Part shown: one piece after another, positions 1-6,392 of the stretch | Numbering within the stretch: position 1 is the stretch's first letter | Layout of the letters: the number at the start of each line of letters is the position of its first letter | From: a virus | Virus record (IMG/VR): IMGVR_UViG_3300037247_000871 | Coordinates: 1-45,225 of that record | DNA length: 45,225 nucleotides | Direction: 5' to 3' (one strand) | Notes under the pieces: generated by a model | Database searches by the model: none | Told to the model about the DNA's origin: nothing | What the model saw: only the letters and a program-made list of their open reading frames with translations | Position numbers and translations under genes: made by a program

Positions 1-201
1 ACGGGGCGCCACTGCCATGCCGGCTATATGCCCGGAGAGGGTTGGCGTGCCTTTCCTATGCCACCATTCATCATCAAGCACTACTCGTATATGTCTCCTG
101 AACGTCGCCGGGAGAAGTATGGGTATTACAACCGAATCTCTCCCGATAGGTCATATGAACACTTGTTGGATGAGAAGGTGGAGTTGCGGGAGTGGAAGTG
201 A
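1..201 (+). CDS. 3' end of glycosyltransferase (partial copy of the gene at 44533-45204)
   Basis: Frame 1 is open from the first base to the TGA at 199-201 and encodes the same C-terminus as the gene at 44533-45204. The 5' part is missing only because the circular genome was cut here. Function, a family 2-like glycosyltransferase, is described under the full copy. The stop TGA overlaps an ATG at 201 (TGATG), the usual coupled-start arrangement in this genome, which means another gene was meant to start at 201. Confidence 0.85.
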   Translation, partial: TGRHCHAGYMPGEGWRAFPMPPFIIKHYSYMSPERRREKYGYYNRISPDRSYEHLLDEKVELREWK

Positions 202-222
202 TGGCAGTCGGAGTTTTCAGAC
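1..222. repeat. Terminal direct repeat, left copy (contig overlap)
   Basis: Bases 1-222 match 45004-45225 with one difference (T at 96, C at 45099). The repeat lies inside a glycosyltransferase gene and just past its stop, so it is most simply the overlap left when a circular or circularly permuted genome was assembled linearly. The single mismatch suggests two co-existing variants or a read error. A true short terminal repeat of the packaged DNA cannot be excluded from sequence alone. Confidence 0.9.
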
Positions 223-227
223 GCTAG
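201..227 (+). pseudogene. Orphan eight-codon start (candidate first exon of the major capsid gene)
   Basis: An ATG at 201 overlaps the TGA of the preceding gene, and purine-rich GGGAG and GGAAG lie just upstream. The frame reads MAVGVFRR and stops at TAG 225-227. Every other coupled start here opens a normal gene. The next structural gene downstream, the capsid gene at 1007, lacks an ATG and continues with QPAVVTTT. I infer that these codons are the detached N-terminus of the capsid protein, separated by an insertion carrying the HNH gene. It could instead be a leader peptide. Confidence 0.45.
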
Positions 228-236
228 ATTGGTCGT

Positions 237-839
237 GTGAAAATCAACCGCCCAAAATTAGAAGATGTTCTTAAGAGAAACAAACACATCACCTTTACTG
301 AGATTGGAAGGCAATTTGGAATTTGTCGTGAGAGAGTTAGACAAATTGCCAAACAGCTAACTCCACCTATAACTGGAAAAGACCGAACGGACGATCTTGA
401 GTTTGTAAAGAAAAGACTTTTGGGAAAAGTAAAGATTGACGGAAAGACCAACTGTTGGCCGTGGATCGGGGCAAAATACCCTTTAGGGTACGGGCATTTT
501 AGTTGGAAACCTTCAGGGGGATACGCGCACCGCGCCGCCTATCTGCTCTTCAAAGGAGAGATTCCCGACAATCGAGAAATTGACCATCTTTGTCGGATGC
601 CGAGTTGTGTAAATCCAGACCATTTAGAAACTGTCACTCACAAGGTCAACATTCACCGAAGTCCCATTGCTATAGCCGCAATAAACAAAAGAAAAACTTA
701 CTGCATTCGCGGCCATCCATTTTCGGGTGTCAACCTTGGGTTGAACAAGTCTGGACGCTTTTGTCGGACATGCGCTAGGATTCGTGCTAATGATTATTAC
801 TTGACAAAAGTCTATAGAAATGCTAGGCTCTTAAAGTAG
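237..839 (+). CDS. HNH homing-type endonuclease with N-terminal HTH
   Basis: A 200-residue protein. Residues about 10-40 form a helix-turn-helix (EIGRQFGICRERVRQIAK) likely to bind DNA. Residues 97-131 carry the HNH_3-type nuclease motif, with D116-H117, N126 and H129 plus C119 and C124. A second zinc knuckle, C156-H160-C176-C179, ends the protein. Such enzymes make site-specific nicks or breaks and spread themselves, and often their host intron, by homing. The start chosen is GTG 237; no clear ribosome-binding site precedes it. The gene sits between the glycosylation cassette and the capsid gene and is followed by a row of RNA hairpins, as expected of an intron-borne or intergenic homing endonuclease. 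The HNH assignment is confident; the mobile role is inferred. Confidence 0.85.
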   Translation: MKINRPKLEDVLKRNKHITFTEIGRQFGICRERVRQIAKQLTPPITGKDRTDDLEFVKKRLLGKVKIDGKTNCWPWIGAKYPLGYGHFSWKPSGGYAHRAAYLLFKGEIPDNREIDHLCRMPSCVNPDHLETVTHKVNIHRSPIAIAAINKRKTYCIRGHPFSGVNLGLNKSGRFCRTCARIRANDYYLTKVYRNARLLK

Positions 840-958
840 GAAGTTGATCTACTTCCTAAGCAGTACCTCCCCAACGGGGCGATCTTCCCCAACGGGAAGG
901 GCAAGGGGGCTGAAAAGCCCTGATTGGTTCGCCTGAGCCGATCTGCTCTGACCGAACC
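837..958 (+). other. Run of consecutive RNA hairpins before the capsid gene
   Basis: Hairpins follow each other directly: TAGGAAGT/ACTTCCTA (837-844 with 851-858, perfect 8 bp, starting at the HNH stop codon); CCCC-aac-GGGG (869-879); CTTCCC-caac-GGGAAG (884-899); GGGCT-gaaa-AGCCC with a GNRA tetraloop (907-920); and GGTTCG/CGAACC (926-931 with 953-958) enclosing GAGC/GCTC (935-938 with 945-948). None has a T-run, so these are not ordinary terminators. The density of structure suggests a folded RNA, such as the 3' part of an intron or a structured leader of the capsid mRNA. Confidence 0.6.
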
Positions 959-1006
959 TCAAGCAAACAACAAATTGCGTGACTAAGTTTTTGCGCGAGG
1001 TGTAAC

Positions 1007-1966
1007 TTGGGCTATCAACCGGCGGTCGTAACCACAACTGCTGCTGGCATCAACCACATGCCGGCGGCTCACTACAAAAAGCGCGGCCTGGACAAACTCA
1101 AAAAGAAGTTCCGCTTCCTGAGCATCACAGAACCGGACGACCTGCCACGTAGGTCGGGTAAGACAGTCCAGTGGTTCCGCTATGCACTGTTGGCTGCTGA
1201 CATCACGCCATCTTCAGAAGGCACGGTTGGCACTTCGGAATCTCTGACCAACAGCATCATCACTGCCACGGTGGAGGAATACTCCAACTTCATCACCACT
1301 TCCAGCCTGGCGCGGGAAACCTTCATTGACGATCCGATTCTGGAAAGCGTCGATTCACTCAGCTACCAAGCTGGAATCACGGTGGATACTCTGGCGCGCA
1401 ACGAGTTCGATGCTGGAAGTGGGGTAACAATTGCGACCCTAGCAGGTGCGGCCAGCGGTGCTGATATTCGCCGCGTTACCACTATTCTCGAATCCAACGA
1501 TGTTCAACCGCGAGATGGGGATGAGTTCATGGGAATCATCCACTCCTTCATTCTCTACGACCTGATGAGCGACAACACCGCCGGCGGGTTCTTGGAGATG
1601 GCGAAGTATGCCAATACAAGCCTTCTTACCATGAACGGAGAGCGGGGCAAGATCGGCGGATGCCGCCTGATTGTCTCCACCAACGTCACTACTTCGGGCA
1701 CTGCTCCCAACGTCCTCTACAACACCTACATCGCTGGTAAGGGCGGGGTTGGACACGTTGCCCTGTCTGGTTCCGGGCCATCCAAGGTCGTCGATCCCAG
1801 GAAGGAAACTTTTGCCATCAACGTGATCCCTGGCAAGCCGCAACTCGCCGACCCTGAAGGAATGATTGGGGGAGCGGTGAGTTATCGCTTCGTGCAGACG
1901 ATGGTGAATCTGGACACCACAACTCCACGCTATCGAATTCTTCAAGCGGATGCTTCGCTAGTTTAG
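1007..1966 (+). CDS. Major capsid protein, N4-gp56 family
   Basis: About 319 residues. The sequence from VVTTTAAGINHMP through RSGKTVQWFRY to the C-terminal half matches the N4-gp56-type HK97-fold major capsid family, including the typical LPRRSGKTVQWFRY segment near residue 47. The product builds the icosahedral head on the scaffold-like protein at 41559. It is followed after 12 nt by a small virion gene. The assigned start is TTG 1007 behind GAGGTG (997-1002); the frame is open back to 983 with no ATG. The unusual start, together with the orphan MAVGVF start at 201, suggests that the true N-terminus is encoded upstream and joined by splicing, or was lost. Family identity is confident; the start is not. 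Confidence 0.88.
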   Translation: MGYQPAVVTTTAAGINHMPAAHYKKRGLDKLKKKFRFLSITEPDDLPRRSGKTVQWFRYALLAADITPSSEGTVGTSESLTNSIITATVEEYSNFITTSSLARETFIDDPILESVDSLSYQAGITVDTLARNEFDAGSGVTIATLAGAASGADIRRVTTILESNDVQPRDGDEFMGIIHSFILYDLMSDNTAGGFLEMAKYANTSLLTMNGERGKIGGCRLIVSTNVTTSGTAPNVLYNTYIAGKGGVGHVALSGSGPSKVVDPRKETFAINVIPGKPQLADPEGMIGGAVSYRFVQTMVNLDTTTPRYRILQADASLV

Positions 1967-1978
1967 GGAGAAAGAACT

Positions 1979-2500
1979 ATGCCGAATGTGAGCACTTTCG
2001 CACAAACTGCAACGCCAAGCGCAAGCATGGGCGCGAGCACTGGAGCCAACTTTCAATTCACCGATAGCGGCGGAACTCGACTTCGCCTGCGCCTGAAGGC
2101 TGGCTCGGTAGATAAGAGCCATTTGTTCCGCGTCAAGGCTGGTGGACGGGTTACTACCGACTCTAGTGCCGGCACGTTTCTAATCACCCTCTACCACGGC
2201 GACTCAGCCACGATTGGTTCCAACACCATCATCGAGGCCAGTACCGCGCGAGAGGTGGCCACTGGCGATGCTGCCTGGTACATCGAAGCAATCCTTCAGA
2301 CCGACGCCACCGAACAAGACTTGCACGGCAAGGGCTATGCCATCGTCAACTCTCTGCTCGATGCCGAAGCGGTACTCGACAACATTCCGACCGGCGTTGA
2401 CCCTGCTGCCGAGATTGCCTTCACGTTGGTTGGGAACTTTGAAGAGACTGACTCTGGTCAATTCGCCATCTGTGACTTTTTCGAGGCCGAAGCTCTTTAG
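1979..2500 (+). CDS. Putative virion protein (head-associated), unknown
   Basis: 173 residues, rich in Thr, Ala, Gly and short beta-prone stretches, with no cysteine clusters or membrane segment. It starts at ATG 1979 with GGGAG at 1966-1970. It directly follows the capsid gene and precedes another small beta-rich virion protein, the position where decoration or head-fibre proteins are often encoded. I do not recognise a named family. A structural role is inferred from position and composition only. Confidence 0.7.
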   Translation: MPNVSTFAQTATPSASMGASTGANFQFTDSGGTRLRLRLKAGSVDKSHLFRVKAGGRVTTDSSAGTFLITLYHGDSATIGSNTIIEASTAREVATGDAAWYIEAILQTDATEQDLHGKGYAIVNSLLDAEAVLDNIPTGVDPAAEIAFTLVGNFEETDSGQFAICDFFEAEAL

Positions 2501-2509
2501 GAGGAAAAA

Positions 2510-2962
2510 ATGCCAGCAGGCTCAGTTGCATTACTGCCCTATGTAGAAATAGCCGTAGCCAGTGCTGCGCGAACCGCTACCGGGAATTCCGGCACCCTGG
2601 ATGCCCGCTGGAGCCAACTGGACGACATCCGCCTCATTCTCGACTGCACGGCGGCTTCGGGGACTTCTCCCACGTTGGATGTGGCGCTTCAGATCACGCC
2701 CGACGACGCAACGTCTTGGTTCAGCATCATGCGCTTCGCTCAAGTGACTGCTGCGGCAACCCGTCAACTGGAATTCTCTACTCGGCGACATGCTGGACAA
2801 GCGGCCAGCGAAGCTGCTGTAGCCAGTACCGGGGGCGCCTTGGCGGTCAATGGTGTTTTGTCAAAGAAGGTCAGGTTTATTTGGACTATTACTGCCACCA
2901 CCCCGTCTTTCACTTTCGCCATTTATGTGGTCGGAAGACAATCTAGTGGTGGTCTGTACTGA
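2510..2962 (+). CDS. Putative virion protein, paralogue of the product of 32751-33179
   Basis: 150 residues, starting at ATG 2510 behind AGGAGG. It shares a common plan with the 142-residue protein encoded 30 kb away at 32751. Matching blocks are (V/A)RTAT..S.TL near residue 20, SGTSPTLDV against SGTSRTLDV, PDATSW against PDATTW, RFAQ against HFAQ, and a C-terminal VRF...PSFTFA. The two genes therefore encode divergent copies of one beta-sandwich-like virion protein, probably head or tail decoration. It is followed by a GC-rich terminator-like hairpin, so it probably ends a transcription unit. Confidence 0.75.
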   Translation: MPAGSVALLPYVEIAVASAARTATGNSGTLDARWSQLDDIRLILDCTAASGTSPTLDVALQITPDDATSWFSIMRFAQVTAAATRQLEFSTRRHAGQAASEAAVASTGGALAVNGVLSKKVRFIWTITATTPSFTFAIYVVGRQSSGGLY

Positions 2963-2964
2963 GA

Positions 2965-3026
2965 AGTGTCTTTCACTCTAGCTAATGCGGGGGCGCTTTC
3001 AAACGTAGGTGCCCCCGTATGTTTTG
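2965..3026 (+). terminator. Conserved box plus terminator-like hairpin (element copy 1)
   Basis: AGTGTCTTTCACTCTAGCT (2965-2983) precedes a hairpin of about 10 bp whose arms are GCGGGGGCGC (2987-2996) and GTGCCCCCGT (3010-3019), with two G-U pairs, followed by ATGTTTTG. The same box and a similar hairpin occur at 14914-14970 and 25631-25686. It lies between two plus-strand virion genes and probably attenuates or ends transcription after the capsid operon. Confidence 0.65.
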
Positions 3027-3038
3027 TGAAACGATGAC

Positions 3039-3626
3039 ATGCTCGGTGCGAAGGACATCCTTGGGCCGTTGGCCTCGAAGGAGCAAAGGATTCGTTATGA
3101 GGGAACGGTTGAGAAAACGCAAGCGTTATCCTCCGCTGCTCTAACCCAGGAAATCAGCAACACTTCTGCTACCACCGCCAAAGACGGCGAGATTGACGTA
3201 ACCAACACCCTGGCCCAGCTTGGCCGACCTCTCACCACCCAGCAATTCATTCAGCGGGTCAAGAAACTGAATGGAAATCTCGTCTTTGAAAAGAGCAATT
3301 CAGACGAAACCAAGATGGGCGTGTACGTCATGGCTTACCAGCGTGACAACCTCACTCAGTCTTTGAGGCGCAAGAAGCAATTCATCTGCGGGATGGAGAA
3401 CGGCTACATGCCGGAACGCTCGGTGCGGCATTGGGAGCCAGACAAGATTCCCGATCCAGACCTGAGAGGGGGCTGGAAGATAGTCAAGAAGTTCACCCGT
3501 GAGACTCGCGGATGGCGCACCGTTCTGGCACGCCTGGTACGGCAGCGGCTCGTAACCAAGACGCAGGTTGAAAAGTATTTCCCGCCAATTGGAGATTCCT
3601 TCAACTGGCAGCAATTAACTTCGTAG
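3039..3626 (+). CDS. Hypothetical protein in the head/tail operon
   Basis: 195 residues. The N-terminal third is polar and helical (rich in T, S, A and Q). The C-terminal two thirds are basic, including QSLRRKKQFICGMENGYMPERS and a cluster of K and R around ETRGWRTVLARLVRQR. It starts at ATG 3039 with only a weak ribosome-binding site, immediately after the hairpin at 2987-3019. It is followed after 8 nt by the gene at 3635. No family recognised; from position it may be a virion or assembly protein. Confidence 0.65.
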   Translation: MLGAKDILGPLASKEQRIRYEGTVEKTQALSSAALTQEISNTSATTAKDGEIDVTNTLAQLGRPLTTQQFIQRVKKLNGNLVFEKSNSDETKMGVYVMAYQRDNLTQSLRRKKQFICGMENGYMPERSVRHWEPDKIPDPDLRGGWKIVKKFTRETRGWRTVLARLVRQRLVTKTQVEKYFPPIGDSFNWQQLTS

Positions 3627-3634
3627 GAGGCAAT

Positions 3635-4126
3635 ATGTTCAAGAAGGAGAACACAGAGAACACTGAAGAAGTTTCTCTCGGCCCGGAACAACTCCAGCAG
3701 TTTATGAAGACCGTCCTTGAGGCAACGGCTAAGGACAACCGCGAGATGTTCATGGAAGCGATCCGAGAACTGAAGAAGCCCACCCCGGAACAACAGGAAC
3801 AGATTGACCAGCAAAGGTTGATCCGTGACCGCAAGAAACAACTGATGATCCTGCTTGCCAGAGATGAGGAAAAGGGCAAACGAAACCGACGGGAGCGGTG
3901 CAGCCATCTGAAGCCCAACGGCAAGATTGCGATTGGCGGTCAGATTCACGCTGATGGTCTAGTTCATCCTCTGTGCGTCAAGTGTCAGACCGAATTTCAA
4001 CCCTTCAAGCCAACGGCAGAGATGATGCGCTCAGGTGTCAGTCTGATGAATAGGGGATTGACGCCGGACTTTTTCAAGGTGAAGGAACCGACACCACGGC
4101 CTGAGCCGGAGGTTGCTACTGCCTAG
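3635..4126 (+). CDS. Hypothetical protein with helical N-terminus and zinc-like C-terminal part
   Basis: 163 residues. Residues about 15-90 are highly charged and should form a long helix or coiled coil (E/K/Q-rich). Residues about 89-121 contain C-S-H and H...H-P-L-C-V-K-C, a possible zinc site. GGAGG lies just upstream of ATG 3635. It overlaps the next gene by one base (TAGTG at 4124). Its place between capsid and adaptor genes suggests a head-completion or assembly role, but no family is recognised. Confidence 0.65.
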   Translation: MFKKENTENTEEVSLGPEQLQQFMKTVLEATAKDNREMFMEAIRELKKPTPEQQEQIDQQRLIRDRKKQLMILLARDEEKGKRNRRERCSHLKPNGKIAIGGQIHADGLVHPLCVKCQTEFQPFKPTAEMMRSGVSLMNRGLTPDFFKVKEPTPRPEPEVATA

Positions 4127-4854
4127 TGGCTTTCACTTATGCACCGAACGACGCCATCGACCTAGTGCGGAAGTTCGTCCACGACATCCCTGTTACGGCG
4201 GTTGACTCTCAGGTAGCCGATCAGATCAGTTCCATCATCTACCGAGCCTATCCCTGGCGCTGGACTCTCAACCAAATCTCTCCCTCAATCTCGCTGGTGG
4301 ATGACACCCAGAAGTATGACTCTCCCACCAATATCATGCGACTCTACCGGGCGCGGCTTCAGAGGACAGACACAACTAGGAACCAATTCAGGGAGTTGCA
4401 ACCAACCAGTTTCCTTCCTGAGACAACCGACAAGATCAACTGGGACGGGATTCAATTCATTACGCTAGAGGAAGCCACCGGGCAACTCTGGCTCGACTAT
4501 CGTGCAAACATCACCAGTCCTGTGGCGGTTCAGATTGACGGGGAGTTTCAGGTCAATCCGACTAAGATTACCGATGCCAACCTGGGAGTGAATTATTGGT
4601 CGCCCGATCACTACTTTGATGTCCATGTAGAAGGCATCAAGTGGAAGTTCTACCAGTTGGCCGATGATCCGCGTGCGGGAACGGTGCAAGTGGTGAATCA
4701 CAACAAAATCTACACCGGCCAGTTGGGAATCTTCCGCGAAGCCTTGCTCGATATGAAGGCGCAGGAAGACGTGGGAGATGCTCTTTCCTTCGAGTTTCCC
4801 GATCAACCATTGGGTAATGTGAGAGACACCAACCCAGCTTTTTCGAGGTTCTGA
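4126..4854 (+). CDS. Tail tubular / head-tail adaptor-like protein
   Basis: 242 residues, starting at GTG 4126 overlapping the upstream stop. The opening (DAIDLVRKFVHDIPVTAVDSQVADQISSI, then YRAYPWRWTL) and the later YRARLQRTD and DVHVEGIKWKFYQLADD segments resemble the adaptor or tail-tubular-A type proteins found after the capsid gene in podovirus-like genomes. These proteins seal the portal and connect it to the tail. The assignment rests on overall resemblance and position rather than on a diagnostic motif. Confidence 0.55.
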   Translation: MAFTYAPNDAIDLVRKFVHDIPVTAVDSQVADQISSIIYRAYPWRWTLNQISPSISLVDDTQKYDSPTNIMRLYRARLQRTDTTRNQFRELQPTSFLPETTDKINWDGIQFITLEEATGQLWLDYRANITSPVAVQIDGEFQVNPTKITDANLGVNYWSPDHYFDVHVEGIKWKFYQLADDPRAGTVQVVNHNKIYTGQLGIFREALLDMKAQEDVGDALSFEFPDQPLGNVRDTNPAFSRF

Positions 4855-6392
4855 TGCCGACCTTTGCCGCAAATGTTCTGCCTAGCAGTACCGGATTTGA
4901 TCTCGGTTCTGCCGCTCAACGCTGGGATGCCTTTCTCCAACAACTGAATGTTTCTGATATTGCAACCTTCACTGCCGGAACCACCTTTGGATTGTGGAAC
5001 AACGTCCGCGTAATAGATGGAAGCAAGTATCCAAAGACGCAGGCAGGATTCGAGGAGGCTGTCACCGACACTCCTTCCACTGGCGGAATCATCATCTTTG
5101 ACACGGTTATCCCACTTTCTACTTCGCTAACGATCAACAAGCCAATTCGAGTCATAGGACATGGAACGAATTATGATGGCACGCCCGCATCTGGTTTTTC
5201 CTGGTCTGGTTCGACTGGTGGAACCATATTACGGATAAACAGCGGGGCTTCGGCGCTTCAAGGTGGGGGGCTTGAAAACTTTCAAATTGATGCGACAGGA
5301 CTTGGTGCTGGAATTGCCGTTCACGCAACGAGCATCCAAGACCAACTATGGCAAAATCCCGTAGTCATTAACGCACCCAATACGTCAACAGCATTCAAGA
5401 TTGACACGCTAGCTGCTATCAATTCCTCTAAAAATAAACTCATTGGTTTAAGAACTGGCAATACCAGTGGCTCTCGACCCAAGATAGCACTTCACCTGAC
5501 AAACACTTCTAATTCCAACTGTAGCCACAATACTTTTATTGGATTGAATTTAATCTATCATAATGGCGGGACTGACCATGTAGGATTGTTGGACGAGGGG
5601 AACGACAACAATGGTTTCTATGACACTTTTATATTCTCTCCTTCTGGCGGTTCTGGTAAGGGTGTTCTCTTGCAGGAAGCTAATAGCCAAGGGTCGAGAG
5701 GTGAGTATTTTTATCACCTAGAACCCGACAAAGGAATGACTGCTGATGGCGCCCTGACTGTCAACAATTGGGTGTTCGGATACGACACAGACAATGCCCA
5801 ACCTCTTCCAACAATAACCAACAGCGCCGAATTGTTCATTATGGCCTCCAGTCATATTGGAGGCGGTTCGGTAATCCCTGTGAGGCTTTTGGGTATTGGT
5901 GATAACGCGGCCAATGCTGATGATGCAGCGCAAAATATCGGCACTGCAAGCCTTCGTCTCGTCAATGGTTCAGAAAATGCATTTAATTTGAAAGCGGCCG
6001 CTCACGCTAATGTTTGGCGTTTTAGACCACTAAATGCCGGCTCATTTTCTATTGGACTTACTGGCACAGGTGATCCTCTAGTAATTTCAAGCAGCGGAAA
6101 GACTCAGCTTGATAGGGGCGTAGAGGTTGACGGAAGCGGTTTCAAGCACACCCGAATCGCCAGTGGCACAACGGCTGGGTCACTCCACGATATAGCAAGC
6201 GCTACCTGGACATTCGGAACGGCCTTTGCTGATTCAAACTACACCATCACCTGCACGATAGATAACCCTACAGGCGTTCCCGTTGTCGCCTACACCGAGA
6301 ACAAGGCGGCAGCTTCGATAGATATTGTGATTATAGCTGGGTCGGCAGCGGCGGCCAGTGGAACGCTGAATTGTACTGCCGTGCATGATTAG
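4854..6392 (+). CDS. Tail spike, pectate-lyase-like beta-helix
   Basis: 512 residues. The N-terminus (LPSSTGFDLGSAAQRWDAF) is a short virion-attachment module of a type common in phage tail proteins. Residues about 60-340 show the repeated short beta strands and N, G, S and T-rich turns of a right-handed parallel beta-helix (TGGIIIFDT, NKLIGLRTG, NNGFYDTFIFS). The C-terminal part is a separate beta domain. Such spikes bind and often cleave surface polysaccharide. It starts at ATG 4854 (CTGATG, overlapping the previous stop). No catalytic residues can be assigned by eye. Confidence 0.7.
   Translation: MPTFAANVLPSSTGFDLGSAAQRWDAFLQQLNVSDIATFTAGTTFGLWNNVRVIDGSKYPKTQAGFEEAVTDTPSTGGIIIFDTVIPLSTSLTINKPIRVIGHGTNYDGTPASGFSWSGSTGGTILRINSGASALQGGGLENFQIDATGLGAGIAVHATSIQDQLWQNPVVINAPNTSTAFKIDTLAAINSSKNKLIGLRTGNTSGSRPKIALHLTNTSNSNCSHNTFIGLNLIYHNGGTDHVGLLDEGNDNNGFYDTFIFSPSGGSGKGVLLQEANSQGSRGEYFYHLEPDKGMTADGALTVNNWVFGYDTDNAQPLPTITNSAELFIMASSHIGGGSVIPVRLLGIGDNAANADDAAQNIGTASLRLVNGSENAFNLKAAAHANVWRFRPLNAGSFSIGLTGTGDPLVISSSGKTQLDRGVEVDGSGFKHTRIASGTTAGSLHDIASATWTFGTAFADSNYTITCTIDNPTGVPVVAYTENKAAASIDIVIIAGSAAAASGTLNCTAVHD

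Noticed and set aside
1-222. True terminal repeat of packaged DNA
   Set aside because: It lies within a glycosyltransferase gene and has a mismatch. Assembly overlap of a circular map is simpler, though not proven.
837-1009. Canonical group I intron core
   Set aside because: GACTA occurs at 981-985 but no TAGTC partner follows before the capsid gene, and P4/P6-like elements could not be aligned. The intron idea is kept only as a finding, not as an annotated intron.
3404-3949. Minus-strand open frame (181 codons)
   Set aside because: Antisense to two well-supported plus-strand genes with good ribosome-binding sites at 3635 and clean junctions.
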